A stretch of 64,000 nucleotides of DNA from Lachnocurva sp029100405 (GTDB taxonomy: Bacteria; Bacillota; Clostridia; Lachnospirales; Lachnospiraceae): assembly GCA_046263755.1 (NCBI GenBank), contig JBJYZC010000010.1:1-64000 (forward strand). The letters run 5' to 3'. Within the stretch, counting starts at the first letter, position 1, and the number at the start of each line of letters is the position of its first letter. Both the position numbers and the translations under genes were made by a program. Shown piece by piece: positions 7,754-15,706 of the stretch. The notes beneath the pieces are model-generated. The model saw only the letters and a list, made by a program, of their open reading frames with translations, was not told where the DNA came from and searched no databases.

Positions 7754-8197
7754 TTGAAGATATCAACTAAGGGTCGTTATGCCCTCTTAATTATGCTGGA
7801 TCTGGCTGTTTATAATACTGGGGAGCCGGTCAGTCTGCGAGATATTGCCAAGAGACAGGAAATCTCCGAGAAATATCTGGAGCAGATCATTTCTCTTCTG
7901 AATAAGGGAAGGCTGGTGCAGAGTGTCCGGGGTGCTCAGGGAGGTTATTTCCTTCGGAGAGATCCGAAGGACTATACGGTTGGTGAGATTCTTCGCCTGA
8001 CAGAAGGCGACCTGGCACCGGTGGATTGTGTCGGAAATTCCGGCGTCGCCTGTGAACATAAGGCGGACTGTGTAACCGTAGAAGTTTTTGAGAAGATCAA
8101 CGAAGCCGTGAATCAGGTCGTAGATCACATCACCCTCCAGGATCTCGTTGACCGTTATAACGAAAATGCTGCCAGCCAGGCAGCAATGCTGATCTGA
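7754..8197 (+). CDS. Rrf2-family transcriptional regulator, IscR-like
   Basis: A DNA-binding protein of 147 residues with the family start MKISTKGRYA and a winged helix (about 1-65) containing SLRDIAKRQEISEKYLEQI. Three cysteines, Cys92, Cys100 and Cys106, sit in the same place as the Fe-S ligands of IscR, with spacing X7 and X5 rather than X5 and X5. CymR, the Rrf2 regulator of cysteine metabolism in Bacillus, lacks such cysteines. The protein may therefore sense Fe-S or redox state, while its place between cysK and a methionine gene suggests sulfur control. Translation starts at a TTG ten bases after AGGAGG; no ATG fits. It has its own promoter region and a very long terminator. Confidence 0.85.
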   Translation: MKISTKGRYALLIMLDLAVYNTGEPVSLRDIAKRQEISEKYLEQIISLLNKGRLVQSVRGAQGGYFLRRDPKDYTVGEILRLTEGDLAPVDCVGNSGVACEHKADCVTVEVFEKINEAVNQVVDHITLQDLVDRYNENAASQAAMLI

Positions 8198-8294
8198 AGA
8201 CCAGGATCCTTATATTCACTGTGCCCAAAGGTGTTTTTGACACTCATTTTGAAATATAGACCAATCATTACTTTTGGATGGAGTATTTAGAAAA

Positions 8295-8375
8295 CCCTGC
8301 AGAATTTCTGATATGTACCCTCTTTACTGGACAAACCAGTAAGGAGGGTACATATCATTCTGCAGGGCTTTTTTA
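8295..8375 (+). terminator. Very long hairpin terminator after the Rrf2 gene
   Basis: The arms CCCTGCAGAAT plus GATATGTACCCTC (from 8295) and GAGGGTACATATC plus ATTCTGCAGGG (to 8367) pair almost perfectly for over 30 bp. The loop is ACAAA, and CTTTTTTA follows. The stem is much longer than a typical intrinsic terminator. Confidence 0.85.
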
Positions 8376-8402
8376 TTTCCAGGTCAGCAATTTGCTATAG
8401 AT

Positions 8403-8437
8403 TTGCTATAGCATACAACTATAACTAACTATATAAT
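8403..8437 (+). promoter_or_regulatory. Possible metY promoter with direct TTTGCTATAG repeats
   Basis: TATAAT at 8432-8437 is a good -10 box. Upstream lies a tandem ATTTGCTATAG pair (about 8389-8410) ending in the palindrome GCTATAGC, but no -35 box at standard spacing. An activator or repressor site is plausible. Confidence 0.4.
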
Positions 8438-8563
8438 TCTAGACTTAGACAAGAACAAAACTGGTGTGTAATATAATAGCTGTAGCAAGCAAAAGGAATT
8501 CAAAAAAAGCAATCGCTTGCAGAAAAACAAGAAAGAAAAATCATCAAAGCAGCGCTGCAGGAA

Positions 8564-8655
8564 CAGGAAAAAGAAAAAAGAATCATTATCACAGACCAGG
8601 AAAAAGAAAAAAGAATCATTATTACAAATCAGGAAAAAGAAAAAGGAGGAAGATA
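8564..8655 (+). repeat. 33-bp tandem repeat (3 copies) ending in the metY ribosome site
   Basis: CAGGAAAAAGAAAAA starts at 8564, 8597 and 8630. In the last copy the sequence becomes GGAGG and serves as the Shine-Dalgarno site of metY; the first two copies read AAGAAT at the same place. A coding reading of the repeats is possible but has no start signal. Confidence 0.85.
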
Positions 8656-8657
8656 CT

Positions 8658-9962
8658 ATGGCACATTTAAATGAGAGAAAACTTCATTTCGAGACAAAGG
8701 CAATTCATGTAGGACAGGAACAGGCAGATCCGGTAACAGACGCCAGAGCTGTACCGATCTACCTCACTTCCTCCTATGTCTTCCGTAACAGCCAGCATGC
8801 AGCAGACCGTTTCGGATTAAGAGATGCCGGTAATATTTACGGCCGTCTGACCAACCCGACCGAGGACATTTTCGAACAGAGGATCAATGCCCTGGAGGGC
8901 GGTGTTGCAGCCCTTGCCGTAGGGTCCGGTGCAGCAGCAGTAACCTACGCAATTGAGGCTCTTGCAAAGGCCGGCGATCACGTTGTCGCAGCAAAGAATA
9001 TCTACGGCGGCACCTATAATCTTCTGAAGCACACCCTGACGGATTACGGTGTGACAACAACCTTCGTTGATCCGGACAATCTCGACGAAGTCAACGCAGC
9101 CTTCCAGGATAACACCAAGCTTCTCTTTATCGAGACGCTTGGCAATCCGAACTCCGAGGTGGTCGATATCGAAGCTCTGGCAAATGTAGCCCACGCCCAT
9201 AAGGTTCCCCTGGTAATCGACAACACCTTCGCGACACCTTATCTGGTTCGTCCGATCGAATATGGTGCAGACATTGTGGTTCATTCCGCAACCAAGTTCA
9301 TCGGCGGACATGGAACAGCAATCGGCGGTGTCATCGTCGATGGCGGACATTTTGACTTCGCATCTTCGAACAAATATCCTTGGCTTACAGAGAAGAATCC
9401 TTCTTATCACGGAATCTCCTTTGCAAAGGATACAGCACCTGCTACTGTGGCGACCTACATTCGTGCCATTCTTCTGAGAGACACCGGTGCAACTCTTTCT
9501 CCGGTACATGCTTTTGTATTCCTTCAGGGACTTGAAACCCTGGCTCTCCGGGTAGAAAAGCAGGTTCAGAACTCTCTCAAAGTTGCAGAATACCTGAAGA
9601 AGAATCCTCAGGTAGAATCGGTATCTCATCCGGCTGTTACCGATGATCCTCGCCAGAAGGAACTCTATCAGAAGTATTATCCGAATGGCGGTGGCTCTAT
9701 ATTTACCTTCAATATCAAGGGAGATGCTGAGAAAGCGAAGAAGTTCATTGACAATCTGGAACTCTTCTCCCTTCTGGCAAATGTTGCCGATGTGAAGTCC
9801 CTGGCGATCCATCCGGCTTCGACGACGCATTCCGAGGATAATGAGGAAGAGCTGAAGGAGCAGGGAATTGCACAGAATACCATCCGTCTCTCCATCGGAG
9901 CAGAAAATGTAGATGACATCATTGAAGACCTTGATAACGCATTCCGGGCAGTAGCGGACTGA
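8658..9962 (+). CDS. metY: O-acetylhomoserine sulfhydrylase (PLP-dependent)
   Basis: A cytoplasmic enzyme of the Cys/Met metabolism PLP family, expected to make homocysteine from O-acetylhomoserine and sulfide. It has 434 residues; the 420-440 range and the N-terminal ETKAIHVGQ are typical of MetY. The PLP lysine is Lys213 in HSATKFIGGHG. Other family signatures are YGRLTNPTEDIFEQR and VIDNTFATPY. The ATG at 8658 follows AAAAGGAGGAAGATACT. Related methionine gamma-lyases and cystathionine gamma-synthases are shorter (about 380-400), which favours MetY. With cysK it gives this block both sulfide-fixing steps. Confidence 0.9.
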   Translation: MAHLNERKLHFETKAIHVGQEQADPVTDARAVPIYLTSSYVFRNSQHAADRFGLRDAGNIYGRLTNPTEDIFEQRINALEGGVAALAVGSGAAAVTYAIEALAKAGDHVVAAKNIYGGTYNLLKHTLTDYGVTTTFVDPDNLDEVNAAFQDNTKLLFIETLGNPNSEVVDIEALANVAHAHKVPLVIDNTFATPYLVRPIEYGADIVVHSATKFIGGHGTAIGGVIVDGGHFDFASSNKYPWLTEKNPSYHGISFAKDTAPATVATYIRAILLRDTGATLSPVHAFVFLQGLETLALRVEKQVQNSLKVAEYLKKNPQVESVSHPAVTDDPRQKELYQKYYPNGGGSIFTFNIKGDAEKAKKFIDNLELFSLLANVADVKSLAIHPASTTHSEDNEEELKEQGIAQNTIRLSIGAENVDDIIEDLDNAFRAVAD

Positions 9963-9977
9963 GGATTCAGAAGGAGC

Positions 9978-10037
9978 GGAATGTGAATTGAAGGTCCGAA
10001 GTGTGAATTGAAGGCCCGGAGTGTGAATTCAGAGGCA
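9978..10037 (+). repeat. 20-bp tandem repeat (3 copies) after metY
   Basis: TGTGAATTGAAGG occurs at 9982 and 10002 and TGTGAATTCAGAGG at 10022, a 20-bp period, starting just after the metY stop codon. Confidence 0.8.
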
Positions 10038-10122
10038 TTTCAGAGAAAAGCAGAAAGAATCCTCTGATTTGGGAGTGAACCCTAGGTCTAAAGAGGATCG
10101 GATCATCAAATAAAGATTCTTG

Positions 10123-10157
10123 AGCGAGCATTGTAGTGATACAAGGCTCGCTTTTTT
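10123..10157 (+). terminator. Intrinsic terminator after metY
   Basis: AGCGAGC pairs with GCTCGCT, with an inner TTGTA/TACAA stem and a GTGA loop. TTTTT follows. Confidence 0.85.
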
Positions 10158-10177
10158 GCGCTTTGCTATAAAAGCCA

Positions 10178-10207
10178 TTCACAAGATTGTACAGGATATG
10201 CTATATT
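10178..10207 (+). promoter_or_regulatory. Possible promoter of the rhodanese-TtcA gene
   Basis: TTCACA (10178-10183), 18 bases and TATATT (10202-10207), 33 bases before the start codon. Confidence 0.45.
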
Positions 10208-10239
10208 AAATTGTTGACAAATTTTTGAAGGAGTACTGT

Positions 10240-11574
10240 ATGGATTACAGAAAAACGATAGAGGAAATGGAGAATGACTCGCGTAACATCGGCATCATCG
10301 ATGTGCGTTCAGACAGAGATTACCAGGCGGATACCTTGCCGGGAGCCAGAAATTGCTTTTGGATGGATTTTCCGACCGATGAGATGGAAGCACGAGAGCT
10401 GATCGGCGGCTTCGGCTTTGCCGGCGAACCGATTTATCTCGTCTGCTATACCGGAGACAAGAGCGATGCCATCGCTGAGCGTCTCCAGGGCTGGGGCATC
10501 GAAGCCTATTCTCTGGACGGCGGCTATGCCGCTTACCTCCGTCTCGCTATGAAGCGTCTCCTTGCAAAGGAATTCCCGGAGGATAAGGACGCAAATTCCG
10601 CAGAGGCAGACCAGAGCTCAGATGAAACTGCTTCCGGACAGGGAAATATAGACCAGAATGCAGATGGACAGACAGCCCAGGCTGGAACCCAGTCCAAAAA
10701 GAAGCGCAAGCCTCTAAGCTTCGCCCAGAATGCCGAGCGTTCCATTCAGAAGAAATTCCGCAAGGAAATCTGGCGCCAGTTTACCCGCGCCATTCGGGAG
10801 TATGACCTGATTCAGGACGGCGACAAGATCGCGGTCTGCATTTCCGGAGGAAAAGACTCCATGCTGATGGCCAAGCTTTTTCAGGAGCTTCATAAGCATG
10901 GAAAACACAACTTCGAAGTTGAATATCTGGTGATGAATCCGGGATACAATGACATCAATTTTGAGACCGTTCAGAACAATGCACGTTTACTGGACATTCC
11001 GATCAAGGTCTTCACATCGGACATCTATGATGTTGTTGCCGGGGATGCCGGCTATGACGGATCCGGTTCGCCCTGTTATCTCTGCGCCCGCATGCGGAGA
11101 GGCCATCTCTATGCAGAGGCGAAGAAACTTGGCTGCAATAAGATTGCTCTGGGCCATCATTTTGATGACGTGATCGAAACAAGCCTGATGGGCATGCTTT
11201 ATGGCGCTCAGATACAGACCATGGTACCGAAGCTTCATTCGACGAATTTTCCGGGCATGGAGCTGATCCGCCCGCTTTACTATATTCGCGAGCGGGACAT
11301 CGTCCATTGGAGAGATTACAATCATCTTCATTTTATCAACTGCGCCTGCCGTCTGACCGAATCCTGCACGGCTTTGTCCTGTACCGGAACGGCCCAGGGC
11401 TCCAAGCGGGGTGAGATCAAGCGGCTCATCCATTCTCTGGAAGAGAAGGACCCGGTCATTGCCATGAATATCTTCCGGTCCATGGAGAATGTCACGCTGC
11501 CTATGGTTTTAGGATATAAGGATGATGAAGGCAAGCATCACAGCTTTCTGGAGCGGTATCCCAATCTTCGATAA
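10240..11574 (+). CDS. Rhodanese domain fused to a TtcA-like tRNA thiolation ATPase
   Basis: A two-domain cytoplasmic protein of 444 residues. Residues 1-110 form a rhodanese domain with the active cysteine Cys69 in LVCYTGDKS. A low-complexity acidic and Gln-rich linker (about 115-155) follows. Residues 160-444 are a TtcA/TtuA-type adenylating domain with the PP-loop SGGKDS (202-207) and the pair Cys279/Cys282 in CYLC. A further cysteine-rich segment has Cys368, Cys370, Cys376 and Cys381. TtcA proteins thiolate tRNA through an Fe-S cluster, so a built-in persulfide donor is a sensible partner. The exact tRNA position cannot be decided. GAAGGAG precedes the ATG. It directly follows the sulfur block but has its own promoter. 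The linker encodes the GAAATATAGACC 12-mer discussed elsewhere. Confidence 0.82.
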   Translation: MDYRKTIEEMENDSRNIGIIDVRSDRDYQADTLPGARNCFWMDFPTDEMEARELIGGFGFAGEPIYLVCYTGDKSDAIAERLQGWGIEAYSLDGGYAAYLRLAMKRLLAKEFPEDKDANSAEADQSSDETASGQGNIDQNADGQTAQAGTQSKKKRKPLSFAQNAERSIQKKFRKEIWRQFTRAIREYDLIQDGDKIAVCISGGKDSMLMAKLFQELHKHGKHNFEVEYLVMNPGYNDINFETVQNNARLLDIPIKVFTSDIYDVVAGDAGYDGSGSPCYLCARMRRGHLYAEAKKLGCNKIALGHHFDDVIETSLMGMLYGAQIQTMVPKLHSTNFPGMELIRPLYYIRERDIVHWRDYNHLHFINCACRLTESCTALSCTGTAQGSKRGEIKRLIHSLEEKDPVIAMNIFRSMENVTLPMVLGYKDDEGKHHSFLERYPNLR

Positions 11575-11596
11575 GGTGGTAGATTATCCCCGGCAC

Positions 11597-12829
11597 TCAC
11601 AGGCTCTTCTTATGCCCGTTGACCGTTGTCTCCTCATCCCCGTCCAGAGGAATGACCAGGCAGCGGCGTCCATCTACGAAGGTCGCAGTGACTTCTTCTT
11701 CCTTGTCTTCCGGGACTTTAACGACAATGCGATGGTCATCCTTGGATTTATCATCCAGACCGGCATCGCGGAGCTTCTGATTCAGCTCTACGACCTGCTC
11801 CTGGAGCTCATTCTTTTCGATCCTAAGATCATTGTCCTTTAAGGCCTTGGTGTCGATGACCTCATCTGCAGTCGGGAAATCCTCTTCGAAGAAGGAATCG
11901 TATTTCTCGGCGATGGCCTTTACAGCGGGCTCCTCAATGCCGGAATTCTCAAGGATAGGAGTCAGATCCTCCTTGGCCAGGCGGATGGGCTCATCCTTTT
12001 TGAGAATTTCCTTCTGCTGCTCGACATAGGTGTTCAGGTTGGACTGGACATCGAGTACGGTATCGATGACGTCATCATCCTCGGGATCACCCAGGCTTTC
12101 GGTCACAATGTTATTGAAGGCAGCCTTCTTCTGGGTCGCGGTATAGACGGCCTTGCAGCCGAGTACCTGCTCCCAGAGCTCGGTATGGGGCAGCTTGGCG
12201 TCTTTGGTATAGCACATGACGGCATGGAGATCGGTTGACCGGTCGGTGAAGCAGGGGAAGGTAAAGGCGGATTCGGTAGCGCCGACCACCCAGTTTCTCG
12301 GAACTGCTCCGATCCGATTAGTTTCCTCCTGATAGCCAAGACCGGGCTTGCTGAGATCGACCGGGCAGATGGCGCAGATAATGTATTCATAGACCTCTTC
12401 CGAGTCATCCAGGGCAATATTGTCCTTGGTCTTCACAGGGATATCATAGGCATCGTGGAAGAGAAGAATCAGATAGTTCTCCGGCTTGTCATAGGATTCG
12501 ATGACCCGGTCATAGAAACGATTTAATACCTCATCATCTTCCAGTCGGGTCTTCCGCAGTTCCATAAGAAGTGCCTGAGCCCCTCCTTCTTCCTCCGCTT
12601 CCAGAGGGAAGGGCAGTTCGATCAGGTTGTTTCCGGGCTTCCCGGACAGGGCCTTATTGGCAATCTCCAGATACTTATAGAATTCGTCATCCTCCAGGTT
12701 CAAAAAAGTCTTCCGAAAGCAGGTTACTTTGGCTTTCTGGGAATTGACATAACAGGCAGCCATTTTGGTGAATGTACAGCCTTCTTTATTGAAACGGCGC
12801 TTGATTTCAGCAATTTCGCGTTTATTCAT
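11597..12829 (-). CDS. DUF4317 family protein
   Basis: A 410-residue soluble protein that matches the DUF4317 family by its N-terminus MNKREIAEIKRRFNKEGC and the motif RNWVVGATESAFTFPCFTDRSTD. The family is widespread in Bacillota and has no known function. The C-terminal third is rich in Glu, Asp and Lys and looks helical (about 255-370). The start follows GGAGG on the - strand. It is convergent with the rhodanese-TtcA gene, only 22 bases apart. A -10 box, TACAAT, reads on the - strand at 12877-12872. A perfect 12-bp inverted repeat brackets this promoter. Confidence 0.85.
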   Translation of the reverse strand: MNKREIAEIKRRFNKEGCTFTKMAACYVNSQKAKVTCFRKTFLNLEDDEFYKYLEIANKALSGKPGNNLIELPFPLEAEEEGGAQALLMELRKTRLEDDEVLNRFYDRVIESYDKPENYLILLFHDAYDIPVKTKDNIALDDSEEVYEYIICAICPVDLSKPGLGYQEETNRIGAVPRNWVVGATESAFTFPCFTDRSTDLHAVMCYTKDAKLPHTELWEQVLGCKAVYTATQKKAAFNNIVTESLGDPEDDDVIDTVLDVQSNLNTYVEQQKEILKKDEPIRLAKEDLTPILENSGIEEPAVKAIAEKYDSFFEEDFPTADEVIDTKALKDNDLRIEKNELQEQVVELNQKLRDAGLDDKSKDDHRIVVKVPEDKEEEVTATFVDGRRCLVIPLDGDEETTVNGHKKSL

Positions 12830-12841
12830 AATAAAACCTCC

Positions 12842-12908
12842 GGTTTATATTTCTTCTTAACTCGAAATATCATTGTATCATTTTTAGCCCGGTCGGGAAA
12901 TATAAACC
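12842..12908. promoter_or_regulatory. Inverted 12-mers around the DUF4317 promoter
   Basis: GGTTTATATTTC (12842-12853) and GAAATATAAACC (12897-12908) are exact complements. The - strand -10 box (12872-12877) lies between them. The 12-mer differs by one base from GAAATATAGACC, which recurs elsewhere in the window. Confidence 0.5.
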
Positions 12909-12932
12909 AATATGAAATAAGTGCTTGGTAGT

Positions 12933-13454
12933 TCACTCCAGCTTTTGATGTAGACTGTATGTTGTCAGTGATTCGCTCAGCATAAATAGTGCATTCAGGT
13001 AGGATTTGTACTGAGCATTATTATGCAACACACATTCTGGGTCAATACCACAGCAGACTTCAATCGCTAACTGAAAAAAGGAGGAGTTGGAGATAAATAA
13101 ATCCTCTTTTGGTTGGAAGAAGAGAACTATTTTGGGCGTCTGGTTTACGCAGACATAATGCGAATAAAATTCATTATAAAATGACGAAGAGCTTTTGTTA
13201 TAGGGAAGTATCCAGATGGGTTCGCCGTGGAATTCCTGCATAGTAGAAATCATACTATATGTAATAGAATCAAGATGATTGATGTTGGACTCAACTATGG
13301 AATACTCTTTTTTGAGGCTATCCATCATTTCGTTACTTTTCTTTTTTGGCATAATGATGTCATTGTGATAAAAGGTGTCCAGCTTTTGCAGGAAATCAGG
13401 TTCGCACGCATCTATGCCACTCACAGTTTTGAATCTAGAGAGATATTGTATCAT
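12933..13454 (-). CDS. Hypothetical protein
   Basis: I do not recognise this 173-residue product. It has no signal peptide or membrane span and no clear catalytic motif. The sequence is AT-rich compared with its neighbours and contains a likely amphipathic helix near residues 35-65. A weak AAGGATG precedes the ATG (a TTG lies one codon upstream). It may be a recently acquired or decaying gene. Little supports expression beyond the open frame. Confidence 0.4.
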   Translation of the reverse strand: MIQYLSRFKTVSGIDACEPDFLQKLDTFYHNDIIMPKKKSNEMMDSLKKEYSIVESNINHLDSITYSMISTMQEFHGEPIWILPYNKSSSSFYNEFYSHYVCVNQTPKIVLFFQPKEDLFISNSSFFQLAIEVCCGIDPECVLHNNAQYKSYLNALFMLSESLTTYSLHQKLE

Positions 13455-13774
13455 CAAGATCGCTCATCCTTATCCAATAATCTCTATTATAAAAATATGC
13501 CTGTAAGCCTTAAGATTTATGCTTTTGTACATCCAGGCTTACATCCGGTCTGCTTCCTAAAATCAAAAACATGACTATTAAAACAAATATTATCAGACTA
13601 TATATTAGTATACAACGCTGAATTATGAAAACTTTGCGAGCTAAGTTTGTTGTTTTTCCAACGGAAAAATAACTCGCGAAAGACTATGCTCTTACATGTT
13701 GATTGATATGAGCGACCTGCGACAAGGAGCAGGCAGTAATTGGAAACAGCATGGAAACTGTTAAGGAGGTTTCA
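13455..13774. other. Gap and structured leader upstream of hcp
   Basis: No gene was seen; a + strand frame at 13227-13574 overlaps the hypothetical gene and lacks a ribosome site. CTTTGCGAG (about 13630) can pair with CTCGCGAAAG (about 13675) around an inner TTGTTG/CAACGG stem. CCTGC/GCAGG (about 13717-13734) forms a second hairpin. Possible -10 boxes lie near 13599-13612. This could be a structured 5' leader of hcp; I cannot assign it to a known riboswitch. Confidence 0.4.
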
Positions 13775-15418
13775 ATGGAGAACAAGATGTTTTGTTATCA
13801 GTGTCAGGAAACAGCAGGCTGCAAGGGATGTACCATCTCCGGTGTCTGCGGAAAGAAGCCGGAAGTCGCAGCAATGCAGGACCTTCTGATCTATGTGACA
13901 AAGGGACTTTCTGCCGTAACCACAGAACTGCGTGCAGAAGGAAAGCCGGTTGATAAGAAGATCAACCATCTTGTAACCGTAAACCTGTTTACAACCATCA
14001 CCAATGCAAATTTCGACCGTGAAGTCATCATCCGTGACATCGAAAAGACCCTTTCTGCGAAGGCAGAGCTTTTGAAGGAAGTCTCCAATCAGGATCAGCT
14101 TCCGGAAGCTGCTTTCTGGAATGGGGAAAGAGAAGAGTTCGATGCCAAGGCTGCTAAGGTTGGCGTTCTTGCTACCAAGGACGAGGATATCCGTTCCCTT
14201 CGCGAACTGATTACTTACGGTCTGAAAGGTCTTGCTGCTTATTCCAAGCATGCCAATGCTCTGCTTCAGGATAATGAAGAAGTCGATGCTTTTATCCAGA
14301 AGGCTTTGTCTAAAACGCTGGATGATTCCTTAACAGTTGACGATCTGGTTGCTCTGACACTGGAAACCGGTAAGTACGGTGTAGACGGCATGGCTCTTCT
14401 GGACAAGGCTAATACCGAAGCCTATGGCAATCCGGAAGTAACGACTGTCGATATCGGCGTCCGTAAGAATCCCGGAATTCTGATTTCCGGCCATGATCTG
14501 AAGGATCTGGAGATGCTTCTGGAGCAGACGCAGGGTACCGGTGTAGATGTATATACACATTCCGAGATGCTGCCGGCTCACTATTATCCGGCATTCAAGA
14601 AGTATCCGAACTTTGCAGGCAACTATGGTAATGCATGGTGGAAGCAGAAGGAAGAGTTCGAGAAGTTCAACGGACCGATCCTTATGACCACAAACTGTGT
14701 TGTTCCTCCTGCAGCAAGTTACAAGGATCGTCTCTGGACCACCGGCGCAGCAGGCGTTCCCGGATGCAAGCATATCTCCGGCGAGTATGGTGAGACCAAG
14801 GATTTCTCCGCTATTATCGAGCAGGCGAAGTCTTGCCCGGCCCCGACAGAAATCGAGACCGGAAGCATCGTAGGCGGTTTCGCTCATGAGCAGGTATTTG
14901 CACTTGCAGATCAGGTTGTTGATGCAGTAAAGAACGGCGCAATCCGTAAGTTCGTTGTTATGGCAGGCTGCGATGGCAGACAGAGATCTCGTGAATACTA
15001 TACCGAGTTCGCCAAGAGACTTCCCAAGGATGTTGTTATCCTGACAGCCGGCTGTGCAAAGTATAAATACAATAAGCTGAACCTTGGCGATATCAATGGA
15101 ATTCCCAGGGTACTCGATGCAGGTCAGTGCAATGACTCTTACTCCCTGGCTCTGATCGCTCTGAAGCTGAAGGAGATCTTCCAGCTGGATGATATTAATG
15201 ACCTTCCGATTGCTTTCAATATTGCATGGTATGAGCAGAAAGCAGTGATTGTCCTTCTGGCTCTCCTTTACCTCGGTGTCAAGAATATTCACCTTGGACC
15301 GACTCTTCCTGCATTCCTTTCCCCGAATGTAGCAAAGGTTCTGGTAGATAACTTCGGCATTGCCGGCATCGGCACCGTAGATGATGACCTGAAGCTTTTC
15401 TTCGGTGAAGAAGCCTGA
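13775..15418 (+). CDS. hcp: Hydroxylamine reductase (hybrid cluster protein)
   Basis: A cytoplasmic iron-sulfur-oxygen protein that reduces hydroxylamine in vitro and acts in nitric oxide / nitrosative stress defence. It is 547 residues, the standard length. The N-terminal cluster motif is Cys7-X2-Cys10-X8-Cys19-X5-Cys25. Hybrid-cluster ligands are visible downstream, for example in TNCVVPP, GVPGCKH and TAGCAKYKYN. The start at 13775 follows AAGGAGG; an in-frame ATG at 13751 lies before that site and is less likely. No hcr reductase gene is adjacent, as usual in clostridia. Confidence 0.95.
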   Translation: MENKMFCYQCQETAGCKGCTISGVCGKKPEVAAMQDLLIYVTKGLSAVTTELRAEGKPVDKKINHLVTVNLFTTITNANFDREVIIRDIEKTLSAKAELLKEVSNQDQLPEAAFWNGEREEFDAKAAKVGVLATKDEDIRSLRELITYGLKGLAAYSKHANALLQDNEEVDAFIQKALSKTLDDSLTVDDLVALTLETGKYGVDGMALLDKANTEAYGNPEVTTVDIGVRKNPGILISGHDLKDLEMLLEQTQGTGVDVYTHSEMLPAHYYPAFKKYPNFAGNYGNAWWKQKEEFEKFNGPILMTTNCVVPPAASYKDRLWTTGAAGVPGCKHISGEYGETKDFSAIIEQAKSCPAPTEIETGSIVGGFAHEQVFALADQVVDAVKNGAIRKFVVMAGCDGRQRSREYYTEFAKRLPKDVVILTAGCAKYKYNKLNLGDINGIPRVLDAGQCNDSYSLALIALKLKEIFQLDDINDLPIAFNIAWYEQKAVIVLLALLYLGVKNIHLGPTLPAFLSPNVAKVLVDNFGIAGIGTVDDDLKLFFGEEA

Positions 15419-15493
15419 GTCAGACTGGTAACAGCTTCATATTATTTTATAAGTCCAATAGCTTGTATGCTGCCAGCATAAACAGTTGGGCAG

Positions 15494-15539
15494 AGACGTC
15501 CGGATCGCTTCCGAAGGAAGCGGCCGGGCGTCTTTTTTT
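15494..15539 (+). terminator. Intrinsic terminator of hcp
   Basis: AGACGTCCGG-(AT)-CGCTTC pairs with GAAGCGGCCGGGCGTCT and is followed by a run of seven T. Confidence 0.9.
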
Positions 15540-15706
15540 CAGTTCATGAGCCGGTCAACTTCCTCTTGAATTCAATCATTTCATGTATTACACTTTAAAA
15601 CGTGTATACGCTTTCATACTGCATTACGTGAAAGTAGAGCAAATTTAGCTTTATACTTATCATATGATATGAAAGCAGGAAATGAATCAGAACTGGAGGA
15701 AGTAAG

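Larger units (their letters stand above)
8198..8657. other. Gap between the Rrf2 gene and metY
   Basis: No gene was found. It contains a GAAATATAGACC motif (8251-8262), a long terminator (8295-8375), a possible promoter (8403-8437) and an A-rich leader with a 33-bp tandem repeat (8564-8655). Confidence 0.6.

Noticed and set aside
8464..8670. Lys-rich leader frames before metY
   Set aside because: They are translations of the A-rich 33-bp repeat, without start signals.
15540..15706. T-box leader for asnS
   Set aside because: The gap is short and no T-box motif or specifier stem was found.
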